Assembly: GCF_001039355.2 (NCBI RefSeq)
Contig: NW_019776099.1
Location: 1 to 64,000, forward strand
Direction of reading: 5' to 3'
Source of the DNA: Lingula anatina
Taxonomy: Eukaryota > Brachiopoda > Lingulata > Lingulida > Lingulidae
Length of the DNA stretch: 64,000 nt
Of the stretch, positions 22,557 through 34,795 are shown piece after piece (the stretch's first letter is position 1; each line of letters starts with the position of its first letter). Below the pieces are notes generated by a model. That model saw nothing but the letters and a program-made list of their open reading frames with translations. It had not been told where the DNA came from and did not search any database. The position numbers and the translations under genes are program-made.

Positions 22557-25500
22557 TCACTCTTGTATCCAGTCCTTGATACAGGGGTCCCAGGCGATTA
22601 TCTCTTCCGGCTTGAACCAAAGACTGATCTCGCGGTTAGCGCTCTCAACAGAGTCACTGCCGTGGCAGATGTTTCTGAAACACCAGGAAAATCGAATACT
22701 TGAAATACTTTTTTAAAAAATTGAAAAAGGAAACAATTAAGAAAGGTCTAAATTCACACTGGCAGTTAAATGAAATGAGACTGAAGCTACTAACTGTTAC
22801 CCCTGAGGTTAGTTCACATGCACAATCCGACTGAAATTGATAAAAATCAAACTTTTACATGTTAAACTCAAACCACTAAAAATGTACTGCAAGAATTCCT
22901 CAAACTTTTGCAACCATTTTTATGTGGCTTCTTTCTCTTTGGATTTTAATCATTCATCAAAATTACATATTTGATGGCTTTCTGAAGATAGGGACACATT
23001 TAAGTAAGGTGATAGATAAAATACTTTTTTATTACTATGATTAATTCACTCTTTCATCTTAAAATAATGTCTGAATTATAACTTTCTAAGACCAGTAAAA
23101 GAACAAAAATATAATCTAATATATCAAGTAGATGCCAAATACTCATCACTTTATTACTCAAATTATCACAGATCTCAAAGAAGTATGGAAGACAGATACA
23201 TCTATGGCATTAGTTTAAATATGAATATTGCCTAAATCAAAACTTCACATATCATAAAATTTTCTTGTTAGGAAATCAACTGCATGCAGTTTTTAATTAT
23301 TTTCCTGACATTTCCCTTTTTAGAATTTAAAAATTCTGGGTTCACAGTTTTGAGCCATTTCTTGTTTTAAATATCCTTGGTAAACAGCTACTGCAGGCCA
23401 TAAGACATAAATGATCATGGTTTGGTATTAACATCATGGTCTGGTATAGACAATCCCATTAAGTCTGACCAAACAAAATTACTGATTTTCCCCAGATTTG
23501 AGGAGCTTTTTACAGATTTCATTTCCCTGACTTTTCACAGACGGGAAAAGAGAAAGTAAATATCCCAAGTGTCCTCCAAATTTAAGGCAATCTGGGAACC
23601 CTGTATAAATATATATTTTCCATACCTTCCCACTTCAATGCAGAAATCTCCTCTGATGGTCCCTGGTGCCGATGCTAAGGGGTTGGTCTCACCTAGCATC
23701 TTACGCCCAGTCTTAACCGCATCCTTGCCTTCCCACACCTGAAAATAAATAGACAAGGCAGTCCACATCACATCAACTAATACTGTGCACAGTCAAAACT
23801 GACAGTTAAATCCAATGACAACATCACAATAAAAGGCCACATATCACACTTTGGCAAGACTACAATTACATGGTCTGCTAAGAAAGTGCATATGTAGTTT
23901 AACTGTCCCAGCTTCATGAATGGGAATGAACCTTAAAACCAGAAGAGTGTTGAGTAGGTAAGTGATTGCCGCATCCGTCTCCTGTAAGCATAGTACATTT
24001 AAATTAATGTGAACAAAGTAACTACATTTTTTTTTCTTTCTTTGGCACAAATGTGACCATACAATATAGCCACGGTGCTGAGCTATCCTCCTATTTAATT
24101 GTGCAGCAAGTGGACCTTCTGGTGCTCACTGAAACCAGGACAGTCAGTAGGTCAACACTTGGGCCATGTTTTATGAACTCATTTGGGACCAAGAAAGGCA
24201 GCATGATTAGGAAGTTTCTCCATGCCTATGCCATTTTGGATGTATTTCTAGTCTATATGTAACAAAAATTGTCAAACTTCCAGTTTGGGAGTTCACCCCA
24301 CTTGTGCACTGGTTACTGGTGTATGTGGACAGCAGATGTGGTGCCTGTACCAGGTATGTACCACCACAGCTGTAGACAGTAGCACATGGGGAGGTCAGGC
24401 AATAGGGCAGGATGTCTGGCATAGGATACAATTATGAGTAATCAAGGAGCCAAATATAGTCACTGCCACTTCATGTGAAGTCTAGCCTAGTACAGTCTTG
24501 ACAAAAGAACAGATGGGCTCCAGTTCAAAGGTGGTCAGGCATGAGCCCAAGTTTTAAAGTTATAAAAAAAAACTTTTAGTGTGCTATCAAACTCTTCATC
24601 AGCTTGAGTCAAGGGTCTACTTCTGATTCCATCCGCATTGAATTAAAAATATCAGAATTGCATGATTTTGAAGAATTAGTTCCACGCCCTATTGCTTACA
24701 TGATTATCTGGTTTATACTGTCAAAGATAACTATTTTCTTTGCAGTCATTCTTTGGCATGGCACAAATATTATTAGCACTGATGGCATGTTCAGCAACAG
24801 GTGTTCTAACGGTAAAATCATGTAAAATTATTTATCTGATTTCAATTATCAATCTTCCACAGGGAAGATAACCGTAAGAAATGGAAGAAAAATATTCTCC
24901 TTGGGCATCACAGGGTTGAAATAAACTTTCAGAAGATTTACTATATTAAACCAACTTTTTAAAGTATATTTTTGTTTTTATTACCTAATTAATTATAGAA
25001 GAATTCTTTACTCACCATAGCGACCACTGGCCCGGAATTCATGTAAGCAACCAAGTCCTTGAAGAACCCCTTTGAGCTAAGATCTTTGTAATGTTCCTCA
25101 AGATGAGGCTTGGAGGCCTAAAATGATTGTGAAAACATAGCATGCAGTACCTTGTATAACAATCCATCATGCCATAGGAGAGTTACATTGTAGGCTGTTA
25201 ACTAAAAAAAATGTAACAAAGATCTCCTGTGACCTTGGAGGTAAAAATGTTAAGCCAAGACTTACAAAAATATTTTCCTTATAATGAGTATCATAATCTA
25301 TGATAAACTGAAAATCTTCAATTTTGCAATTAATACTGATCTCCCACTTTTTCCACATCTACGACTTGGTATACAACAGATTTGGTTCCAGCTACCTTTC
25401 AGAAAAGATTTAACACAAGTTGAAGGAGTCGGATGACCTTGAAAGGTACACAGGACAAACGCAAAGCTTTTTGCAAATTTATATATTTTCTCTCATATTG

Positions 25501-25988
25501 AATATATGCTGATAGCACAATAAGATATGGTAGGCCCAAAAGACCTAATTTACTAATCGTTTTGTTGATTAGCATCTCACCTAACGCACTGTGACGAAGT
25601 TCAGGACACGTGTTGAGCGTGTCTTGTCGTCTGAAAAATTATAGCTTATCTACAAAACTGCTTAGAGGTATACACCAGCCACCAATTATTAATGAAATAT
25701 ATAGACAAGCAAAAAGAGAAATTATACCGTCGACACGCAAGTGCCTTTATTTCGACTCATGACATAAAGACTAAAACCAAATTGACCTTGAGAAAGTGCT
25801 TCGGCCGGCAACCGGTCGATAGCAACTCGCTTCCTCACTGGGCTGACAATACGTACGTGCATCATTTTCATGGCCCTTAGCGTGTAACCTCTCTGCTCGA
25901 ACCTTTTGACGATTTCCCCGACCAGCCCACGCTGGACGCCGTCTGGCTTAACCATGATAAAACTACGTTCGGGTGTCTTTCCAGCCAT
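22557..25988 (-). CDS. Nucleoside diphosphate kinase, group I (NME1/NME2-like), 4 exons
   Basis: Moves the gamma phosphate from ATP to NDPs through a phosphohistidine, in the cytosol, normally as a hexamer. Exons (complement): 25857-25988, 25016-25117, 23626-23738 and 22557-22674; all introns GT-AG, phases 0, 0 and 2; 154 aa against ~152 for animal NME1/2. Visible: [20 protein letters not shown] at the N terminus with the KPDG beta-strand, GPVVAMVWEG at the exon 2/3 join, [18 protein letters not shown], and the active site [12 protein letters not shown] with the catalytic His at ~120. All catalytic residues are present and the reading frame is clean, so this should be an active enzyme. The start is the only ATG giving the standard NDPK N terminus. 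Confident in family; NME1 versus NME2 is not a meaningful distinction outside vertebrates. Confidence 0.97.
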
Positions 25989-28519
25989 GGCTTTGTACAA
26001 TGCAGATAGTAAAGTAAGCAAGGTCGCGAACATGTGGGACCAAATATGGCGAGAGACAGGTCTCTGTAGATTAATAGATATTTACAATTCTGTTATACTA
26101 TTACAATAAGTATGTCGCATATATCGCATTTACGCAGTAATTGCATTTATAAAAAAAATTAAAATAATATTTGTACAAAAGTAATTTATAATTTGTTCCT
26201 AAAGAACTTAAATTGATTTATACTCATCTTATATTAGTCTATAAAGACTTGTTTTTAATGGCTTCAAAGTCTCGCGAGATCAACATAGGGTCGATCAATG
26301 ATTCAATCTGTTGCACTGGCCGCCTTCAACTCGTTGTAAAGTCCTTAAATATACATACATTAAACCTTACAATTTATGTGGGGAATTTCACAGAAAAAAA
26401 CACTACTGTTAATCTAACTTAGATATCGTTTTATATTTCATTTTCGTATTCATTTTCATATTTATTTATTTATTTATTACCAGCTATGGGCGAGACGCTC
26501 ATCATTAGTTCTGTGGTCTTATTTCAGTTATTTAAGTGTAGATGTGGGATGCAATAATAAATACAGCTGTGCTTCCATGAATTAATTTTAGTCATATTTG
26601 CACTCACATATAAATATAAAGTCTAACGTCACTGTAGGCCTATTATAAACGTAAGATTTTGCTCCGAGACAGGTAGCTACCTGTCAGCGTAGTTAATTAG
26701 CCAGATCTGACTGAATCTGGTTGGACCTGTGGATAACATGCATGCAGCAAATTGAATCAAGATTGCTGAATTAGATCCCATTCCCATACCTAGATCGATC
26801 TAACAGGATCGACCCATCTCCGAGGGCCGGGTTTCTCGCTAAATTGCTTTTAGCTTCAGCGGCTTACATGTCTGTCACGCCTACTGAATCTACTGAACGA
26901 TAGTGAATTACCCCCTTGCAGCTTCAGCAGATGTGCCAGCACCAGAGCCGCTTAAGCGCGATGATGAACTGATCAAGGGGCAAGGGGACACACCTTACCC
27001 CACAGCATGCATGAAGTCACTCGCTACCCCCTTCTCCCTAAACACAGGGTCCGCTAGTAGTCTGTTACAAAATTATTGTTTCCTTTCATTTTGAAATCTA
27101 TTTAGATATCAGAGGGTATGGACATAAAAATGGGAAAAAATGGCACCCACTCCCTTAGAGATATCCTAAGCCCGCCGCTGACTAAGACTATATATGTTGC
27201 TATCAAATGATTTGGAATTAATAGCCGTGTCCATGCAAATAGCACGTGCTGTGCATGACAGAGACAACTGAAAATTAATTCGAACTGTCTCTGCGCTCAC
27301 GTAGCTAATCATAAAAAAACACTCATTAGTGTAAACATATTAACTAAGGGTAGACCTAAATTCGCAATTTGCCCAGCGAGATAATACGAACGTATTGACT
27401 TTTTCGAAATGAAATAACCGTCAATGATATAATATGGAATTTAATAAGATGATGAAAGGCGAAATGATTGGAAAACAAATGATGTTGTTCTGCCACCACG
27501 ACTACCCTCAGCTGGTCGTAAATTCTCTTGATCTTTGAGAAGATGAAAGGTGCGCAACGAGCGTTCGACCTTCATAGAGCAAAATGCAATTTGCCTAGAT
27601 ATTCAACATTTTCTCTTAAGCACCAAGGTAAATCATATCCATATTTTTCTTCAAATAATGTTAAAGATATAAGAAATTTGGGTAGGTTTCTGATACAAGC
27701 CTGTCATAGACGCCGAGCACTATTCTACTGGTACGGCGTTTGTCTTTGATAACACTATTCTTACACAATTCTTATCGTGTCAGTCCTCCAAAAGTTTGTA
27801 CATGTTCTTGCAAAATTAATGCCAAGCTGACACGATTATAAATCAAATCATACTGCATTAAAAAAGCTTACAGAATTACCATTTTGAGTGTTAAGTTTCT
27901 AAGTTTCGAGTCTCTAGTATAATGAAAATAGTCTGGCGAATTTCACTCGTGGAAGTAAAAACGAAGAAACTAAAATTCGAAAAGGGGTATATTATTCTGC
28001 ACGTCTCGGCAAGTCCACCCAAGTTACTGATTTCCTCCTCTCTGTGGCTTGTCTATACCAAACTATTTCAGCAAAGGTTAAAACACTTTCAATAATGCAG
28101 TTATAAAAATTAGATAAAATCAATTGGTTTCCTGTGAGTTTTCTTCAAAAGTAAGTCCGTTGTTCTCGCTTTCTTCACCTGTTTGTGCGTATGGGTATGC
28201 CAATCCAAACAGTGTAAAATCACCCACTTGTTTAACTACAGTGTTATCAATGTAAACAGCTTTTTATCTGTCTTTTTTTCTAAAATCAACTACCATTTCA
28301 TTCGTTTTCCCAACAATCCTCAACGGTTAAGGACAGTGTATACCTCGTTGCTTTGATAAATTGATGAAATTTCCAGGAAATTAATTTCTTGCTATATGAG
28401 ACGCTAACGCGCATCATATTCCTAAGCAGAGTCCTAAATAAGACATACTATGTCAAGTACATTAAGTACTGGTTCAGATTTCTGTGTATAAACAGCGACA
28501 GGCTGCCCAAATTTTGCTA
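25989..28519. other. NDPK upstream region and non-coding spacer
   Basis: Holds the presumed NDPK promoter just above 25988. An (ATTT)n run lies at ~26460-26480. A stretch at ~26925-27090 after TTACCCCCTTGCAG is open for ~50 codons but matches nothing I know, and the text around 27110-27180 resembles the edge of a dispersed element. No gene supported. Confidence 0.4.
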
Positions 28520-28524
28520 TATTT

Positions 28525-28790
28525 TTTTAGTTGGAAGGGAGTGGGAGAAATACATGGGCGAGTGACATAAAGCATCTTTTATATTCATATGGATTTGGAG
28601 TAGTATGGGAAAACCAAGGCTGTGGAACTTTCATAGAACTGTTTACAGAGCGATTAACGGACATAAGCAAGCATAACTGGTGTTCGTCAATACGCGAATC
28701 AGACAAGCTAAGGACTTACAGCTCTTTTGAATTAGATTTAGTACTTGAGAAATATTTATATTGTTTTTTTTTTTTTTTTGTGTCCATAGC
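28525..28790 (+). mobile_element. Non-LTR retrotransposon (LINE) C-terminal fragment
   Basis: The plus frame reads NTWASDIKHLLYSYGFGVVW, then ENQGCGTFIELFTERLTDIS, NWCSSIRESDKLRTYSSFEL and a few more residues before a poly-T run. This pattern (WA..I..LL...GFG.VW..QG, then RL.D....W...I..S.KL..Y..F) is the region between reverse transcriptase and the C-terminal Cys/His motif in several animal LINE ORF2 proteins, as I recall it. Only ~80 codons survive, without the RT catalytic YADD or the Cys/His motif, so this is a truncated relic. Confidence 0.6.
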
Positions 28791-28819
28791 AAGACACAGA
28801 AAGAGGAGCATATGTTAAT

Positions 28820-31800
28820 GTCGTGTTGTTTTTATGAAGAACTGAGGTGACGCTATATTTCCCCGAGATTTGTACAATGTCACTGACTGCTCTGTCATCA
28901 CATAATGTTGATTTATAAAAAGACTGGCGACCTACTTATATCACGCTAACAAGTTAAGAGAGGGATTTTTACATGGGAGAATTTATTGAAGTCTGTATTA
29001 TAATGTTGCTGCCGTGCGAGCCAGCTCATTATTACTAATATTATTGTAATATATGCACTTATGCCCTTTAGTATTGATAAGGTATAACTGACTTTACAGG
29101 CTCCAACCAGTTGTCCATCGTGCACTTTCAGTTGATTTCACCTGTCCAGTAGTTATAGTGATGGTAATCGTCGCGTGACGGATTAGATTTAACATTGGTC
29201 AGTCACCAGTACAGACCCATATAAAGTCCCCAAAAGACAGTTATGTTGTTCTTGAGAGTCCGCCTTGATGCCAGTCTTTATGATAGTATTTACAACGAGA
29301 GTGACCTGATGCGAAACACTTAAACCTACTTCTTCTTTTTGATAAATATAGGAATTCGATTTCGTTTTTTATGCTTCAAATTTTGATACGGGCTATATGG
29401 GAAACAGGTAAGGATAGTCTTTCTTTAACTATTGTTGTTTTCGTTAACCGACTCGTACATGTTGTTTATTTACGTCTTAACCGCTGATCCAAATATTGTT
29501 TTTCTAACCACCACATTCGTGTTTCATTACTTTTGTGTCTCCTGTCGCTGCAAAATCATGAAAACTGTTCGACTAAATCAAGAAGCTACTAGAGATTTAC
29601 TAATCTTTATGAAATCAAATGTTTTTTTCACCCAACAAATAAGCGCCGTCCATAAGTCTGTGCAAGGTGTAAACTGTCGTGAGAAACGGTTTAGGGGCGA
29701 CCGTACATCCACTACAAGACGTTTTTACATTTCCGTATTCAATATGAGCCTGTCAGTTGTAAATCTAGACTGTTGGAGGAGATTTTTGCATCTTGGTGTT
29801 TTACACTAATTTACGATCTACTTCAACTCAGGTTGAACTTGGACATAATCACGTAATTTTGTCCATGGGCTGAACAGGGACTTTGGTTTGAAAGGTTGAA
29901 TAATTCAACGACAGAAAACCTTTCGTAAATGTTGATAAAATCTGTTAATGATGGATGACTGAAATTCTCCGTGGACCACTCACGCTGTAATTCTAGTAAG
30001 GCAGAAACGTGATTGAATGAAGTATTTTTAGTTATTAAGGGTCTGGTCAATTCGCGAAAATAATTTAAAAAGTTAAGATTTTTTCTTTTTTATTCAATTT
30101 CAATTTCTGATTTTTCCTGACCAGTCTCATATGAGCCTGCAATCTGTAGATTTCACTTTCTCAATTATTGATTTAAAAGTCCGACACACTTTGTCCTCCG
30201 GTTGGTAACCGAATCGTAACGATTCTTTAATTTGATTAGTACGACCATTCAGAAGCTGAGGAGTGCAGGCACTCATAGGACGTTAACTTTGGTATTAGAT
30301 ATCTGCACGGCGGAGTTTAGGTTCGTGATAATGATGTAATCGCTGATAATAATGATGTCATCGATTCGGAGTAGATGGTCCACATTTACACAGTACGTTA
30401 TTCCGAGCACCAAGTGCACCCAGAGAGCTTCATCTCATTTAGTGTTTGGTCTCACCGATGAATATTTTATACTGCTCTAGAATTCGAAAGGGCCCCTGGA
30501 TATAAATGACTTAATTCCCAGAATGCAGACAGCTCAAGGAATGAAGGACTGACTGATACTTCATAGGAGGCCTTGTGATCACTGTGTTTTTTATAACCTT
30601 TGGTTATAACCTTTGGTTCAAAACGTCTTTGATCATAACGTAAGGAGAAAATACGTAGTAGTCTCGTTAACGCATCGACTGCAAGCTCAAGAGGGCAGGA
30701 GTACCCGAAAGACAAAAACGGTGAGGAATTGTGCTTAGCTTGGGTGAATTCGAATGAAATTTTTGATTGTCTGATAACAAGATATTGTATTTTTGAAGCA
30801 CACGTTGAGTCGCAAATGTCTCTCTTTCCTCGTTAAGTAGTTATTAAAATCAACTGGAAAATTGAAATACTCAATGCATATCAGCACAACTAGTTCAAGG
30901 ATAATGATCTCGACAAAGAGGAAGAAATGGTTAATCGCTTTTATCAAAATATTTTTCACGCGTTTTATTAAATGTACTTCTAAAATTAAATGAACGGATT
31001 CTGTTCATACATTTTGTATTGCACAATACAGATTTAATATTGACAAAAAGCAGCGTTGCTGTTTTTGAGCATCTATTGCAGAAATAATGGCGCCGTAAAA
31101 AACGGTACGCATGCACCTATGTTATATGAACTGTTCCAAATGAATGAATGTTATAAGTATTCAGTAGAATAAGAATGAGAAATATGATGTTGACACCGCA
31201 GTGTCGGTAATAGTTCCTAAATATAAGTCCCAGTATCAGAGTTATACATATTCCTCATAAACTGTTACACTTTTACAATAAAATAAGAGACGAAAGGGGT
31301 ACATATTAGATAATTATTTCGAATTCTACATTTTATTTTCAAAATCTTACATGTACGCCTATGATGTAACTTTTTAGGGTCTATCTTAATTAAAACATAC
31401 TAATTACTGCTCCAAATCCGCACGTAGCAATAAAAATAGTTCATATTTGCAGCTGTATGTCATCAATCGTCGGAGAGCAATCTTTATTAAAATGTAAGAT
31501 ATTTGCGCCGTTGGATGAAAGTTAGAGTCAGTTTAGTGCAGCGGCGTTCATGCGTAGTAATTCTATCAGACTTATTTTGTTAACTTAATCAATAAAGATT
31601 CCCCCCAGGAAATTAGCAGCTAACTTTCACGAATAGGTCAATCATTTACATTTCGGTGTTGCCATTATACAGTATACAACGTAGATGCAATTAGTTATCT
31701 GTGAGAATCAAAAGCAGATTATTCTGTGTTAAGGTTCACTCAACCCGTGATTTAGACCGCCTCTGGTCTCCATTACGATCGAGTTCACTACATTCATGAT

Positions 31801-32273
31801 TAAATTGGTCCTGCATGTATACTCTTCTAGGACTGGGTGTCCATTTGCCATAATTTCAACTGAATTTTCGAAACTGTTTTTTGACCAGATTCGCAAAAGT
31901 TATAATTTTGATCGATTCTGGGATGTTCTAGGGTTCGCCGTGGTCATGATTGAGATGATTTAGACCAGTTCTGGGGAGAGCAGAGCACATTAATGCTAAT
32001 TAAGATTGGTTAAGGGGGTTATGATAGCAGGTCCACAGTGACACGATCATAAATTGTTCCAAAGAGTTTTAATCAACTTCAGGAAATAAGGAAGTGAATT
32101 ACAAGAATGGCCTCTCGGTCAATTATTGTCATAGTACAATATAAGCCTAATTCAATTATCCACGTTGATATCTATCTGTAGGGTTCTGAGCAGGGTTCAC
32201 ATTCCCGTTAATTTAGAACTAGGCTGATTATCAGGTAAGTCGCATAAAGACGGCATTTGTATGATACAATACC
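28820..32273. other. Long non-coding stretch
   Basis: No conserved protein seen on either strand. A short direct repeat (TAACCTTTGGTTA twice at ~30594-30618) is the only local oddity. An open frame at 29432-29809 (125 codons) has no recognisable features and lacks splice or homology support. Confidence 0.4.
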
Positions 32274-32427
32274 GTAGCCATGGGGGGTTCGGGGGGTTCG
32301 AAAGAACCGCCCCTTTTGTCAGGAAAAGGTCCATTTTGGGTAAAATTTTATCTAGGTACACATAAGTTTCATTGTAAAAGGTCCACTTTTTCAGAAAAAG
32401 AACCCCCCGTTTGAATTTGCTGGCTAC
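32274..32427. repeat. Short dispersed element bounded by GTAGCCA, copy A
   Basis: Starts GTAGCCATGGGGGGTTCGGG and ends AATTTGCTGGCTAC, so the ends are inverted (GTAGCCA / TGGCTAC). The interior has AAAGAACCGCCCCTTTTG and AAGGTCCACTTTTTCAGAAA. A second copy is at 61610-61761. MITE-like, no coding. Confidence 0.75.
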
Positions 32428-32957
32428 AGGCCTGTTGTCTTATATGCACTGGAAACCTTCAGCAGGGCGCTCCCCGCACGCCAATATTGCGCCTTTACCA
32501 TGTGGTCGTACATGTATAAACTGCTCATAACCTCATAACTCTGACGCACGTGAACGAAGCATAATAATTGTATGTCGATGTCAATGCCAGTGATGAGACG
32601 GCCGTTCCGCTAATGCACCGAAGGTTAATTGAAATAAATTCGTTAAATTGCCATTCTCTTAAAGGTGTCTGCTGCAACTTTTACATATGCTCAATATGTG
32701 GAAGAGATGCACATGCTAACATATGCTAACATACGAGGTTACTATCCCAAACGAGACGCACATGGTGACGTATACTAGTATGTAAATTCCTTGGATATAA
32801 TTATCATCTCCTTCGACAGCATCGATTTCATTACAAAAGATAATTTGCTTCAGACAAAAGATTTGGAGTTAATTGATTTTGACATTTTTTGTCTGAAATT
32901 ATTACTAATGGATGCAACTTGATTTCTTTTGTTCAGAACAACAGGAATAAGACTTAC

Positions 32958-33183
32958 CTGTACACGTGCTTTGTGAATCGCAGGATACACATCAGATATA
33001 CTGGTATGTTACTCATGGTCACCGTCAACTCTTTCATGTTCGCAGTAAGTAAAGTGGTATACACGTAGGTACAGTATGTACTATTTTGGTCCTTAAAGCA
33101 ATGCAACAAATATGTCAGATAGTGGTACATGCCTGCAAGGTGATAAAACCGTTCCAACATTGGCTCATGTCCGAGTCTGAAGA
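32958..33183 (-). CDS. Possible orphan coding exon, product unknown
   Basis: Read on the minus strand, CTTTCAAG|TC opens a 226 nt block that stays open and ends at a strong donor, GTACAG|GTAAGT. It encodes LGHEPMLERFYHLAGMYHYL, ..., TMSNIPVYLMCILRFTKHVYR-like text (about 74 residues, an NST glycosylation site, hydrophobic patches). Codon choice looks more gene-like than the surroundings. I do not recognise the family, and partner exons were not found either side. It might be part of an unrecognised minus-strand gene or a chance frame. Confidence 0.3.
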
Positions 33184-33640
33184 CTTGAAAGCATAGCAAA
33201 TTGAAATTCAGTTTCGCAGGCGCTCAGGGTTGTTGTTTTCATTAAACTGTTGCCATATTTGCGTAATCATCATCACTGAAATATTTAGTAAAACTGGCTG
33301 CTCTTTCATAGAATTTTTGTTGGAATCAATCTCGATATTTTCTCTCTGGATACAATGTAGCTTGAATATATATATATATTTCAAAGGCATTTAGAACTAT
33401 TTTATGTATTGAAACTAATATATTATTATTTGTATAAATTTCACCCGAAATACATAAAGCCCCCAAAATATTACAAAAAATGGAAGATGTTTACATTGAA
33501 AAATTGCGGTCTGTAGTTTAATATATATATCACTCCTTTCCCACACTGAAAGCATTTGAGAAATTGTTTTTCTTTTCAATTTTAGGTGCTAATGAGCATA
33601 TAAGGCACGGAATATAGGCAACATACGCACCAGTATCTGA

Positions 33641-34795
33641 ATGATCCTGTCTTTGTCTCAAGCCAAAATCTGTTGCGCAGCTACGAACAGTATGATGTGC
33701 GAACTCAATGGTACTCACGTTTCCCATTCGATGGAGTCACCCGCAATTTGTGGCAACGTGGACGTTCGTGAGCTCATCAACATAGATAATGTGATCTTCC
33801 AAAGTCACTTGAGAGTAATGTTTCCTATAGAACTTACCATGGCAATTATCGGCTTCATAGAAAATGTCATCTCCCTGGCTGCTCTCCTTTGTATTCAACG
33901 CCCATGGAAACCATTTCATTATATTCTTATTAACATAGCATTGGCCGATTTGATATACATGGGGTTAACTATAGCTAATTGTGTACTCATAGTGCGCATG
34001 CAGGTGTATGAAAAACCCATCAAACAAATAGGAAACTTCGACTGCAGTGATGACATACTAGAAGATATGTGTCGCCACTTTACATTGGTACCGTTGTACT
34101 GCACCACGGGGGCGGTGATAAGCCTGTACCTGGCTGTCACACAGCCACTGAAGTACAGGTCCCTGCTGACCAAACATCGCATCACCATAGTGATGTCTCT
34201 GTGTTACGCTGCGACTATTGGGGTTTATATCAGCCTGCACGCGCGGTACACGCAGTTCAAGGTTTACTGGTACATACACGACTGCTGGACTTACCTGTAC
34301 GATCACTACCTTCAGGCTTCCAGTCTGTACCTCGGTGTGTCGTGCTTGGTTTTGTTCGCGGCAAACATCTTACTATGGTGCCTTATAGTTAGAAAAGCTC
34401 GCTCCCCTGAGGCGACACACTCATCTGGAAGAATACAGACAGGTAACGGCCAAAGGAAAAAGAAATTATTTGCAACTGTTTCCGTGCTACTTGCCACAAA
34501 TGTGATTTTCTGGACGCCCGCGGTGTGCACTTTCTTTTTCATATATTACATGGCTTTGGAAAGGAACGACCCAGTGAGCGTGGACATCGTCATAGCGCAG
34601 TCCGTGACCAGTTTCGTTTCCGAATGTAACAGCCTAGTGAATCCGATAATCTACGGAATCCGGTTACCGGATGTGCGGCTTGGGTATCGCAGACTTGCTC
34701 TGAAACTTTTGGGCGATGAGCAAGCCCTGAAGAGACTCGATGAGGTGTCCCACGTTACTAATCGGGGCTTACCTCTGAATAACTTACAGACATAA
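33641..34795 (+). CDS. Rhodopsin-like (class A) GPCR, single exon, orphan
   Basis: Predicted seven-helix receptor of 384 aa with an extracellular N terminus (NGT glycosylation site). Helix 1 has GFIENVIS (N1.50), helix 2 INIALADLIYM (D2.50), helix 3 begins at MCRHF (disulfide Cys) and ends AVISLYLAVTQPLKY. The second loop carries HDCWTYL, the partner Cys. Helix 6 has FWTPAVC (CWxP with F for C), helix 7 NPIIYGI (NPxxY). The DRY motif at the end of helix 3 is SLY, although the following LAVTQPLKY is normal, so Arg3.50 is lost. Helix 4 has no obvious Trp and helix 5 no Pro. The lack of introns is common in such receptors. Ligand cannot be inferred. The start at 33641 is the most upstream ATG; ATGs at ~33692 (MMCELNG) are possible alternatives. 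Confidence 0.9.
   Translation: MILSLSQAKICCAATNSMMCELNGTHVSHSMESPAICGNVDVRELINIDNVIFQSHLRVMFPIELTMAIIGFIENVISLAALLCIQRPWKPFHYILINIALADLIYMGLTIANCVLIVRMQVYEKPIKQIGNFDCSDDILEDMCRHFTLVPLYCTTGAVISLYLAVTQPLKYRSLLTKHRITIVMSLCYAATIGVYISLHARYTQFKVYWYIHDCWTYLYDHYLQASSLYLGVSCLVLFAANILLWCLIVRKARSPEATHSSGRIQTGNGQRKKKLFATVSVLLATNVIFWTPAVCTFFFIYYMALERNDPVSVDIVIAQSVTSFVSECNSLVNPIIYGIRLPDVRLGYRRLALKLLGDEQALKRLDEVSHVTNRGLPLNNLQT

Noticed and set aside
29432-29809. 125-codon plus-strand open frame
   Set aside because: Long for this region but without recognisable motif or splice context; likely chance.
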